From Gammaproteobacteria bacterium (GTDB lineage: Bacteria > Pseudomonadota > Gammaproteobacteria > Steroidobacterales > Foliamicaceae): a DNA stretch of 64,000 nt. Shown piece after piece: positions 9,176 to 16,655 of the stretch. Made by a program: the position numbers and the translations under genes. The stretch is taken from contig VXYS01000004.1 of assembly GCA_009845905.1 (NCBI GenBank), positions 648,548 through 712,547 on the forward strand, read 5' to 3'. The notes under the pieces were generated by a model. It made no database searches. It was not told where the DNA came from and was given only the letters and a program-made list of their open reading frames with translations. Positions within the stretch are counted from its first letter, which is position 1. Each line of letters begins with the position of its first letter.

Positions 9176-10630
9176 CTAGCCGTCGTCTTCCGAAGAAGAG
9201 CGAAGGAACTCGCGCACGCGCTCCATGTACGGAGTTCGGTCCTTGGAGTGGAAGATCGCGCCGGCCATCCGGACGGGATCGCCGAAGAAATACGTCTCGT
9301 ACTGCACCTGCCGCGCCGCGAAGGCCGAAAGCGCCGTGTCCCAGGCCAGGCGATAGAGCGGAATCCGGTCTTTCGCCTCCAGCCGCGCCGCCTGGTAGTA
9401 GCGATGCACCTCCTCGCTGAGCGGCCCCTTGAGGTCGGCTTCGGTGGGCATGGCCACGAGGCCGCTGGCGCCCAGCAGGCGGACGATCTCCACCATGCGG
9501 GGGTAGAGGCGCGGATACAGGTTGCGGGCGGCGTCAAGCGGATCGAAAGCCGGCGTCATCATGCCGTGGCCGTTGAGGGCCGCGTCGGCCTCCGCGGCCC
9601 GCCGGAACGCCTTCATGGTTTCGAGGTTGACCCAGATTTCGGCCACCTTTTCCTGCACGTGCTGGAAGATCTCGATGCCCACCGCGTCGATCATCAGCGA
9701 CACCAGGCCCAGCAGGAACTCGGTCTTGGCGATGTTCTTGCAAATGACCTGGTGCGACATGTGCACCACCGCGGAGGTGGCCGCGTAGGCTTCATTGCAG
9801 GCCTTGACGTCGCGGTACAGAAACACGTTCTCCCAGGGCACGAACACGTCGTCGAACACCACCAGCGCATCCAGCTCCTCGAACCGCGAGCCCAGCGGGT
9901 GGTCGAAGTGGTTGCGCCCGTAGTCCACCGTTTCCCGGCAGATGAACTTCAACCCTTCGGTCGCGTTGGGCAGGCAGAAGGCAAACGAATACGGCGCGTC
10001 CTCTTCGGGATTCTTCAGAAGCGTGGAAGGAAACACCATGATCGAGTCGGAGATCGGCAGCGTGGCCAGCATCCGGGCGCCCTTGATCACCAGGCCCGCG
10101 TCGGTCTCCTCCTTGACCCGCGCCGCCAGAAACGGGTCCGCCTGCTTCGCGGCGCTGACCGCGCGGTTGATCTGCGGGTTGATCAGCGTATGCGTTAAGG
10201 CCAGGTCGCGTTCGCGCATGTCACGGTGCCAGGAGGCGGCGTTGGCCCCGCCGCCCGCGTGCGCCGAATCCAGCCAGCCGGCAGCGGCCGCGTACGCGCT
10301 CATCGCGCGGTTCAGGTAGCTGGGGTCGCGGCCCGCCATCCCGAAGCTGAAATCGGCAAGCCGGTGCATCGCGTCCCCAATGCGAACGAGGTCCTCCCGA
10401 GTCTCGGGAATCATGAAGCTCATGCCCACCGGGTCGCCCGTCTCCGGCGAGGGAAAAAGCAAGGTTTCCGGTTCGTCGTGCTGAAGGTCGTAGCGGGCCG
10501 CCAGGCTGCGCACACCGCCGGCTATGCCGTCTTCGGCGGTGATGTCTTCAACCTTTCGTCCCCGATGCCACAACTCCATCGGAGATTCCCTGAGTGCCCG
10601 TATGAGCTCGTCGCCTGTTCTTGCTGGCAA
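9176..10630 (-). CDS. 4-hydroxyphenylacetate 3-monooxygenase (HpaB) family oxygenase
   Basis: I chose the TTG at 10630 because AAAGGAA lies about 8 bases upstream. The protein then begins ARTGDELIRAL, matching the RTGxxYLxSL opening of the family, and has 484 residues, a usual length. Family landmarks include LTHTLINPQINR, the flavin-proximal VFDDVFVPWENVF, and HQVICKNIAKTEF. HpaB-type enzymes use free reduced flavin to hydroxylate phenols ortho to the hydroxyl group. It heads the five-gene operon and is followed by its probable reductase. The exact phenolic substrate is unknown, so I give no gene symbol. Confidence 0.88.
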   Translation of the reverse strand: MPARTGDELIRALRESPMELWHRGRKVEDITAEDGIAGGVRSLAARYDLQHDEPETLLFPSPETGDPVGMSFMIPETREDLVRIGDAMHRLADFSFGMAGRDPSYLNRAMSAYAAAAGWLDSAHAGGGANAASWHRDMRERDLALTHTLINPQINRAVSAAKQADPFLAARVKEETDAGLVIKGARMLATLPISDSIMVFPSTLLKNPEEDAPYSFAFCLPNATEGLKFICRETVDYGRNHFDHPLGSRFEELDALVVFDDVFVPWENVFLYRDVKACNEAYAATSAVVHMSHQVICKNIAKTEFLLGLVSLMIDAVGIEIFQHVQEKVAEIWVNLETMKAFRRAAEADAALNGHGMMTPAFDPLDAARNLYPRLYPRMVEIVRLLGASGLVAMPTEADLKGPLSEEVHRYYQAARLEAKDRIPLYRLAWDTALSAFAARQVQYETYFFGDPVRMAGAIFHSKDRTPYMERVREFLRSSSEDDG

Positions 10631-10716
10631 GACCTGTTTCCTTTGCGCGTACTTCCGGTCGGGCGGCCATTCTAGCCCGAACGCCGTTCCGCAATTGGGC
10701 AGGCATAATTCCGCCC
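10631..10716. promoter_or_regulatory. Divergent intergenic region between oxygenase operon and NTF2-like gene
   Basis: These 86 bases separate the oxygenase start from the divergent NTF2-like start, so both promoters should lie here. On the plus strand a CATAAT at 10704-10709 could be a -10 box ending only 7 bases before the ATG at 10717, and no Shine-Dalgarno sequence is close to that ATG. The plus transcript could therefore be leaderless. I see no convincing -35 box and no long inverted repeat that would mark an operator. Confidence 0.35.
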
Positions 10717-11181
10717 ATGAACACCGAATCGAACCTGCAGGAGGCCGTCGCGGCCGTCCTGCGCAAGTTGCGGAAAAACTGGAACCGCATGGACCTGAAG
10801 GCGATGGTCGACTTGTGGGACACGTCCGACCCCGATCCCTTCTACCTGCCCGAGGAAGTCGAGCAGCCGCTGCGGGACTGGGACGCGATCCATGCCTACT
10901 GGGACAACACCATGAAGATGATCCCGCGCCTGGAGATGCGGATCTGGGACATCCAGGCCGTCCCGCTGAGCGAAAGCCTGGCATGGGTTTCCTGGCAGTT
11001 TCACTGGGACGCGGTGGCCGAGGGCTACGACAAACCGGTCGGCGCCGACAACCGCGCCGTCGCGCTGTTTCGCAAGCTCCCGGAAGGCTGGCGGATCTGC
11101 CGCTACGTCGAGGCGCCGCTTGCGCCCATCCTCTACATGCGCAAGCTCTACGAGAACTCGGTGGAGGCCGATTTCAGCTGA
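10717..11181 (+). CDS. NTF2-like / SnoaL-fold protein
   Basis: The 154-residue product has the size and pattern of the nuclear transport factor 2-like fold. An N-terminal helix pair precedes MVDLWDTSDPDPFYLP, then an amphipathic helix with WDAIHAYWDNT, and then curved beta strands (LAWVSWQFHWDAV, then AVALFRKLPEGWRICRYVEAP). Such proteins include small isomerases, cyclases and dioxygenase beta subunits. Its divergent position beside the HpaB-type oxygenase suggests a role with the same substrate, which is inference. An earlier in-frame start would run into the divergent promoter, so I start at the ATG of MNTESNL. Confidence 0.75.
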   Translation: MNTESNLQEAVAAVLRKLRKNWNRMDLKAMVDLWDTSDPDPFYLPEEVEQPLRDWDAIHAYWDNTMKMIPRLEMRIWDIQAVPLSESLAWVSWQFHWDAVAEGYDKPVGADNRAVALFRKLPEGWRICRYVEAPLAPILYMRKLYENSVEADFS

Positions 11182-11192
11182 CCGATCACCCA

Positions 11193-11549
11193 GTGATCTG
11201 GCTACACTTATTGGCGGCCCTAATTGCCCTTGTACTAGGGGCGGCGAACCTCTTGCTGACAAAAGGCACGCCGCGCCACAAGGCGTTCGGTTGGGTCTGG
11301 ATCATTGCAATGTTGGGAGTGACGCTCCCGTCTTTCCTGATTCGGGAGGCCAATGCGGGAGAATTCAGTTGGCTTCACTTACTGACGGTCTGGACCCTTT
11401 TCTGCATGCTGACCGCCATTATTTCGATCCGCAAAGGCAGGGTCCGCACTCACGCCGGTTTCATGATCGGAACGATGGTCGGCGCCATCATCGCCGGAGC
11501 CTTCGCCCTCGCACCGGGGCGCTTTATCTCCGATATTCTGGGCTATTGA
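11193..11549 (+). CDS. DUF2306 family membrane protein
   Basis: The roughly 118-residue protein has about four hydrophobic segments. It shows the DUF2306 pattern of a helix, then KGTPRHKAFGWVW, a second helix, a short polar stretch, two more helices and a charged RKGRVRTHAGF link. I start at GTG 11193, 11 bases after the preceding stop. An in-frame CTG at 11178 would overlap the previous gene. Function is unknown for the family. It is probably co-transcribed with the NTF2-like gene. Confidence 0.7.
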   Translation: MIWLHLLAALIALVLGAANLLLTKGTPRHKAFGWVWIIAMLGVTLPSFLIREANAGEFSWLHLLTVWTLFCMLTAIISIRKGRVRTHAGFMIGTMVGAIIAGAFALAPGRFISDILGY

Positions 11550-11596
11550 GATAGGTCGGCGCGGTTCATTCCAGCCTTGATACGTTGGTAACAGAA

Positions 11597-11613
11597 TTTC
11601 CGTAATCCGGAAA
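11597..11613. promoter_or_regulatory. Short inverted repeat upstream of toxin-antitoxin operon, candidate operator
   Basis: TTTCCG at 11597-11602 and CGGAAA at 11608-11613 form a perfect 6-base inverted repeat with a 5-base spacer. It lies in an unusually AT-rich stretch about 55 bases before the antitoxin start. AbrB/MazE-type antitoxins commonly bind such repeats over their own promoter. AT-rich -10-like words (TAAAAT at 11618-11623) follow. The regulatory role is inferred from position only. Confidence 0.4.
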
Positions 11614-11666
11614 ATCGTAAAATATGTTAGTCTGTGAAACACGCGAAACAATTCCGGGTGGCAGCC

Positions 11667-11918
11667 ATGACTGAAACTACTGTTGTTTCCAGCCGGGGGC
11701 AGATAACCCTGCCCGCGCGCATGAGGAAAAAACTGGGGATCCGGGGTGGAGACGTGCTGGTCCTGGAAGATCGCGGACACGAGATCGCGCTCACGCCGGG
11801 GGCTGTAGTGCAAATCGACTACTACAGCGATGAACAGGTTGCGGAGTGGGACCGGGAAGATCAGCTCACGGATGAGGATCGGCAGCGCATCATTCAAGCT
11901 GTCACGCGGGGCGCGTGA
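11667..11918 (+). CDS. AbrB/MazE-type antitoxin (SpoVT-AbrB domain)
   Basis: From the ATG at 11667 the product has 83 residues. An ATG at 11634 would add 11 more. The SpoVT-AbrB swapped-hairpin domain is clear: SSRGQITLPARMRKKLGI then GDVLVLED and ALTPG. The C-terminal region is acidic (EWDREDQLTDEDRQ) and probably wraps the toxin. Its stop overlaps the toxin start as GTGA. This is the usual gene order for a type II pair, in which the antitoxin blocks the PIN nuclease and represses the operon. Confidence 0.85.
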   Translation: MTETTVVSSRGQITLPARMRKKLGIRGGDVLVLEDRGHEIALTPGAVVQIDYYSDEQVAEWDREDQLTDEDRQRIIQAVTRGA

Positions 11919-12319
11919 CACGGGTTTTTCTCGACGCGAATGTGCTGTTTACAGCCGCACACAACCCTGGCGGGAAAGCCGCGCTGGTTATTGAATTGGG
12001 CGTGCAAGGCCAATGGCAGTTGTTCACCAGCGCGTATGCGATCGAAGAGGCTCGCCGAAACCTGCAACGGAAATTTCCCCAGGCGACCGAAACCCTGGAA
12101 CAATCCTTGCCCGCGTTGCGCCTGTCATCTCACCGCCAGGGCATGCCGCAACTGCCCCGGCTGCCCGACAAGGATCAGCCGATCTTCCAGGCCGCTTTGG
12201 CCTGCGGCGCCACGCACTTGCTGACCGGCGACTTGCGGGATTTCGGAGCCTTTATGAATCGCCCCGACGAAACGCACGGTGTGCTCATTCAGACCGTGGG
12301 GCAGTTCCTGGCCGAATAG
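11915..12319 (+). CDS. PIN-domain toxin (putative ribonuclease)
   Basis: The 134-residue protein opens with the PIN motif VFLDANVLFTAA (first acidic residue in LDAN). It has the conserved SAYAIEEARRNL segment, then LPDKDQPIFQAALACGATHLLTGD, which supplies the remaining acidic metal ligands. PIN toxins usually cleave RNA with a Mg or Mn ion. The GTG start overlaps the antitoxin stop, implying coupled translation. All expected acidic positions look present, so the toxin is probably intact. Confidence 0.82.
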   Translation: MTRVFLDANVLFTAAHNPGGKAALVIELGVQGQWQLFTSAYAIEEARRNLQRKFPQATETLEQSLPALRLSSHRQGMPQLPRLPDKDQPIFQAALACGATHLLTGDLRDFGAFMNRPDETHGVLIQTVGQFLAE

Positions 12320-12359
12320 GGTCTATCGCCCAAGCCAGCGGCTCACAACGAATGTCTTA

Positions 12360-13724
12360 TCAGCTGAGCAGCCAGTAGGTGATCGTTGAGATCACGAGCG
12401 CGCCCAGGAAGTTGAGCACCAGGCCTTCGCGGGCCATCTGCGGCACGGTCAATCGCCCCGAGCTGAAGATCACGGCGTTGGGTCCGGTGGCGACCGGCAG
12501 CATGAAGGCGAAACTGGCGCTGATCGCCGCGGGCACCATGATCAGGCGCGGTTCCATGCCGGCGGCGACGGCCGCGGCGGCCAGTATCGGCATCAGCAGC
12601 GAAGTCGTGGCCGTGTTGCTGGTGATTTCGGTCAGGAAGGTGACCGCCAGGCAGATGAGCAGGATCAACAGCAAGGGTGTCCAGTCCGCCTGAGCGGCAA
12701 GCGCCGAGCCCAGGGTGGCGCTCAGGCCCGTGCTGGCGAAGGCGCCGGCAAGGCAGATGCCGCCGGCGAACAGCAGCAAGACGCCCCAGGGAATGCCGGC
12801 GGCCGTCTTCCAGTCCAGCAATCGCCCGCCGGCGCCGTTCGGAATGACGAACATCGCGACTACCGCAAGCAGCGCCACGCTGCCGTCATGGGCCTGGTCC
12901 AGGCCCAACAGTCCCGACCAGCCGCCGAAAGGTTCGCGACGGGTCACCCACAGCAACGCGGTAATCGCAAATACCACGAGAGTCCGCACTTCCTCGGTGC
13001 GCCACGTTCCTACCGCGGGCAGTTGCACGGGCGCACGCAGCTTGAGCCCGCGGGTCAGCCAGAATCCGGCAATCGGCAGCATGACAATAACCACCGGCAA
13101 GGCCCAGCTCATCCACTGCGTGAACCCCAGCTGATTCCCCGTGCTCTCCTCGTATACGCGCATGAAGATCAGGTTCGGCGGCGTGCCCACCGGCGTGCCG
13201 GTTCCGCCGATGCTGGCCGCATAGCACATTCCGAGCAAAAGCGGCAGGGCCAGCCTCTTGTCGTCGCAGCCCTGGATGACGGCCAGCGCGATCGGCAGCA
13301 GCATCAGGGCCGTGGCCGTGTTGGAAATCCACATGCTCAGAACCGCGGCCGCGGCCATGAAACCGAACACGAGCCGCCGTCCGTCGCTGGCGCCGAACAG
13401 GTTGATCATCCCCAGCGCGATCCTGCGGTGCGCGCCGCTCTTTTCCATGGCCGTGGACAGCATGAATCCGCCCATCAGCAGCATGATCAGCGGATCGCCC
13501 ACCGCGCGCGCCGCCTGCGATGGCGGAATCGCGCCTACCAGGGGCAGCAGCCCTATGGGCATCAGCGCGGTGACCGGAATCGGCACCGCCTCGGTGATCC
13601 ACCAGGCCGCGCACAGCGTGGTCACAGCCACGGTCCAGGCCACGGCCGGCCCGGAATCCCGCATCAGCAGCCCCGCCGCCAGGGCCGCCAGGGGCCCCGC
13701 GAACAGCATGATTTTCTTCAGCAT
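12360..13724 (-). CDS. SLC13/DASS-family anion (dicarboxylate or sulfate) sodium symporter
   Basis: I start at ATG 13724 (MLKKIMLFAGP), 7 bases past the nuoN stop, giving 454 residues. The protein has the two SLC13 sodium/substrate motifs, SNTATALMLLPIA in the first repeat and SNTATTSLLMPIL in the second, plus GGTGTPVGTPPNLIF. These mark the divalent anion:Na+ symporters, which carry C4-dicarboxylates, citrate or sulfate. Twelve or more membrane segments are visible. Its position behind nuoN suggests read-through from the complex I operon. It converges with the toxin gene. The substrate is not determinable here. Confidence 0.88.
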   Translation of the reverse strand: MLKKIMLFAGPLAALAAGLLMRDSGPAVAWTVAVTTLCAAWWITEAVPIPVTALMPIGLLPLVGAIPPSQAARAVGDPLIMLLMGGFMLSTAMEKSGAHRRIALGMINLFGASDGRRLVFGFMAAAAVLSMWISNTATALMLLPIALAVIQGCDDKRLALPLLLGMCYAASIGGTGTPVGTPPNLIFMRVYEESTGNQLGFTQWMSWALPVVIVMLPIAGFWLTRGLKLRAPVQLPAVGTWRTEEVRTLVVFAITALLWVTRREPFGGWSGLLGLDQAHDGSVALLAVVAMFVIPNGAGGRLLDWKTAAGIPWGVLLLFAGGICLAGAFASTGLSATLGSALAAQADWTPLLLILLICLAVTFLTEITSNTATTSLLMPILAAAAVAAGMEPRLIMVPAAISASFAFMLPVATGPNAVIFSSGRLTVPQMAREGLVLNFLGALVISTITYWLLS

Positions 13725-13731
13725 GCGGCGC

Positions 13732-15150
13732 TTACCCCGGACCGAATGCGGCCCGGCACAATTCCAGCAGCGGATTGGGCCAGACACCGATCACGACCAG
13801 CGCCAGCCCATTGGCGCCCAGCATCAAGCTGGCGCCCCAACCGGGCTTCAATTGTTCCCGCTCCTGCTCGAGCGGGGCCTCCATGAACATCAGCCGGATG
13901 ATCCGCAGGTAGTAGTAGGCCCCGACCACGGCGAATATGACCGCGACGACCGCAAGGGCCGTGAAACCCTGGTCCACCAGCACCATCAGCACCTGCCACT
14001 TGGCCAGAAAGCCCGCCAGCGGCGGTATCCCGATCATGCTCAGCATGATGAGCAGCATGATGAACGCCATCCCCGGGTGGCGGCGGTACAGTCCCCGCAG
14101 GCTGTCCAGCGGAGCGGCCTGTTTCTCCAGCGCGATGACCACGCCGAAGGCGCCGGCCGCCATGAGCACGTAAACCAGGGTGTAGAACAGTGCGGCGCTC
14201 AAGCCTTCGCCGCCGCCCGCGACCACGCCGAGGAGCAGGAATCCGACATGCGCGATCGCGGCCCATGCCAGCAGCCGCGCGGCCTGGGTCTGGGCCATGG
14301 CCACGATGGTGCCGAGGGACAGAGACGCGAGCGCCATCACGATCAGCAGCAGGTTCCACTGCTCCTGCGAAGCGGAAATCCCGTCAACCAGCAGCCGCAC
14401 GATCAGGGCGAACGAGGCGAGCTTCGGGACCGTGGCAAGCAGCACGGCCACCCCCAGCGGCGGCCCGTCATAGGCGTCGGCCACCCACTGGTGGAAGGGC
14501 ACGGCGCCGAGCTTGAACGCCACTCCGGTCAACACCAAAGCCGCGGCGACATACGCCCCCACGCTGTCGGGCGCCAGGGTCGCCGTTTCGCTCAGGAGCA
14601 GCGAACCCGACAGTCCGTAAAGCAGCGACATGCCATACAGCATCGCGCCGGAGCCGATCGCTCCCAGCACGAAGTACTTCATCGCCGCCTCGGCCGCGCG
14701 CGCGGAATCGCGCTGCAGCGCCACCAGCGTGTACAAGGCCAGCGCCAGCAGTTCCAGGCCGAGATACAGGGTCAGCAGGCTGCCGGCGGACGCGGTCACG
14801 AAAACGCCCAGCAGCGCAAACAGGCCCAGGAGGTAATACTCGCCGCGCAGCGCCCCGGCTTCGCGCAGATCGCGCGGCGCATACACGAATGCCACGACGC
14901 TCAACAGCACGCCGGCAAACTTCAACAGGCGCGCCAGCCTGTCCATCACGAAGGCGCCGCCGAACATTGCGCCGTCCGCCGCCGCGAAGCAGGTCCACCC
15001 CACAAGGACCAGTCCTGCCAGGCAGACCGCCTGAATGACGACCGGGCGTTTCCTGCCCACCGCCAGGTCCACCAGCAGCAGGACCGGAATCAGCAGCGCA
15101 AGCGCCAGTTCCGGGTACAGCGGCGCCCAGAAGGCCAGGTCGATCACCAT
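13732..15150 (-). CDS. nuoN: NADH-quinone oxidoreductase subunit N
   Basis: The 472-residue, roughly 14-helix protein belongs to the antiporter-like subunits of complex I. It shows the NuoN pattern AAMKYFVLGAIGSGAMLYG and GAVPFHQWVADAYDGPP, with the conserved charged Lys and Glu residues inside membrane helices. It forms one of the proton-pumping channels of the membrane arm. It overlaps nuoM by seven bases and is the last nuo gene, in the usual A-to-N order. Confidence 0.96.
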   Translation of the reverse strand: MVIDLAFWAPLYPELALALLIPVLLLVDLAVGRKRPVVIQAVCLAGLVLVGWTCFAAADGAMFGGAFVMDRLARLLKFAGVLLSVVAFVYAPRDLREAGALRGEYYLLGLFALLGVFVTASAGSLLTLYLGLELLALALYTLVALQRDSARAAEAAMKYFVLGAIGSGAMLYGMSLLYGLSGSLLLSETATLAPDSVGAYVAAALVLTGVAFKLGAVPFHQWVADAYDGPPLGVAVLLATVPKLASFALIVRLLVDGISASQEQWNLLLIVMALASLSLGTIVAMAQTQAARLLAWAAIAHVGFLLLGVVAGGGEGLSAALFYTLVYVLMAAGAFGVVIALEKQAAPLDSLRGLYRRHPGMAFIMLLIMLSMIGIPPLAGFLAKWQVLMVLVDQGFTALAVVAVIFAVVGAYYYLRIIRLMFMEAPLEQEREQLKPGWGASLMLGANGLALVVIGVWPNPLLELCRAAFGPG

Positions 15151-16655
15151 CCCGCCACCTTCCCGGCCAGGACGTGCCGGGCCAGCCCGTCCAGCGAGGG
15201 CTCCATCATTTCCACCAGGGGATCCGGATACAGGCCAAGGACAATCACCGCAAGGCCGATGCCGCCCAGCGCGATCAGTTCCCGTGCATCCAGGTCCTCA
15301 AGGCCCGCCACCCGGTCGTTCGCCACTTCGCCGAACACGACCCGCTTGAGCATGTACAGGCTGTATGCCGCGCCCAGCACCAGGATCGTGCCCGCGCCCA
15401 GCGCGACCAGCGGTTCGGCGCGGAACGACGCCAGGATGACGAGGAATTCACCGACAAAGCCGGAAGTGCCGGGCAGTCCCGCGTTGGCCAGCGCGAAAAG
15501 CACCAGCAGGACGGCGAAAATCGGCATGGTATTGGCTACGCCGCCGAAATCGTCGATGCGGCGCGTATGGACGCGGTCGTAGAGCACCCCGACGCACATG
15601 AAAAGGGCCGCTGAAATGAAGCCGTGGGAAATCATCTGCACCATGCCCCCGCCCATGCCGAGCGCCAGGAGCTCATCCTTGCCGGCGCCCGCGTAGGCCA
15701 GCGGTATGAACAAGCCCAGGGTCACGAACCCCATGTGGGCCACCGACGAATAGGCGATCAGCTTCTTGAGATCGCGCTGGGCCAGCGCCACGACGGCGAT
15801 ATAGACGATCGCGACCAGCGACAGGCCCACGATCAGCGGCGCGAACTGGTAGGCGGCATCGGGCGTGACCGGCAGGCTGAACCGCAGCATGCCGAATCCG
15901 CCCATCTTCAGCAGGATCGCCGCCAGAATGACCGAACCGCCGGTGGGCGCTTCCACGTGCGCATCGGGCAGCCAGGTATGCACCGGCCACATCGGCACCT
16001 TCACCGCAAACGCGGCCAGAAAACCGAAGAACAGGAGCTGCTGCTCGGCCGGCGTTAGAGGCACTGCGTGCAGATCGGGTATCGCGTAGCTGCCTGCCTT
16101 CAGATACAGATAGACCAGCGCGACCAGCATGAACACCGAGCCCAGGAAGGTGAAGAGAAAGAACTTGACCGTCGCGTAGATCCGCCGCTCGCCGCCCCAG
16201 ATGCCGATGATCAGGAACATCGGGGCGAGCATGAACTCCCAGAACACGTAGAACAGCAGGCTGTCCAGCGCACAGAAAACACCCAGCATCAGCCCCTGCT
16301 GAATCAGCAATGCCCCGTAATACAGCCCCGTGCGCCGGTCTATCGCCCGCCAGCCGGCCACGATCGCCGCCGGCGTGAGCAGCAACGTCAGCAGAATCAG
16401 CGCCAGCGCGATTCCGTCGATGCCGAGGTAGTACTGCACGTCGAAACGCTCGATCCAGTCGTGGCGCTCGACGAACTGGAAGCCGCCGCCGGGATCGAAG
16501 TTGCGCCACAGGATCGCGCCCGGTATCCATTCGAGCAGCGCCACGACCAGGCACGACCAGCGCGCCACCGCGGCATTGCGGGCAAGGCCCATGATCAGCA
16601 GGCCCGCGGCCACCGGCAGCCAGACGATCACGCTCAACAGGCCTGAGTCGGGCAT
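15144..16655 (-). CDS. nuoM: NADH-quinone oxidoreductase subunit M
   Basis: The 503-residue antiporter-like subunit has the diagnostic YYLGIDGIALALILLT near residue 75, FWEFMLAPMFLIIGIWGG, and AVKVPMWPVHTWLPDAHVEAPTGGS (shown here only to identify the fold). The membrane Glu and Lys residues expected for the proton channel are in place. Its stop overlaps the nuoN start, and its own start shares a base with the nuoL stop, so translation of the three antiporter subunits is likely coupled. Confidence 0.96.
   Translation of the reverse strand: MPDSGLLSVIVWLPVAAGLLIMGLARNAAVARWSCLVVALLEWIPGAILWRNFDPGGGFQFVERHDWIERFDVQYYLGIDGIALALILLTLLLTPAAIVAGWRAIDRRTGLYYGALLIQQGLMLGVFCALDSLLFYVFWEFMLAPMFLIIGIWGGERRIYATVKFFLFTFLGSVFMLVALVYLYLKAGSYAIPDLHAVPLTPAEQQLLFFGFLAAFAVKVPMWPVHTWLPDAHVEAPTGGSVILAAILLKMGGFGMLRFSLPVTPDAAYQFAPLIVGLSLVAIVYIAVVALAQRDLKKLIAYSSVAHMGFVTLGLFIPLAYAGAGKDELLALGMGGGMVQMISHGFISAALFMCVGVLYDRVHTRRIDDFGGVANTMPIFAVLLVLFALANAGLPGTSGFVGEFLVILASFRAEPLVALGAGTILVLGAAYSLYMLKRVVFGEVANDRVAGLEDLDARELIALGGIGLAVIVLGLYPDPLVEMMEPSLDGLARHVLAGKVAGW

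Noticed and set aside
9157-9537. Extension of the flavin reductase frame upstream to 9537.
   Set aside because: The extra residues overlap the end of the oxygenase gene and are Arg/Pro/Trp-rich with no fold. The reductase domain begins right after the TTG at 9156.
10631-10984. Extension of the oxygenase frame upstream to 10984.
   Set aside because: It would cover the divergent NTF2-like gene and adds low-complexity sequence. The family N-terminus starts at the TTG at 10630, which has a ribosome site.
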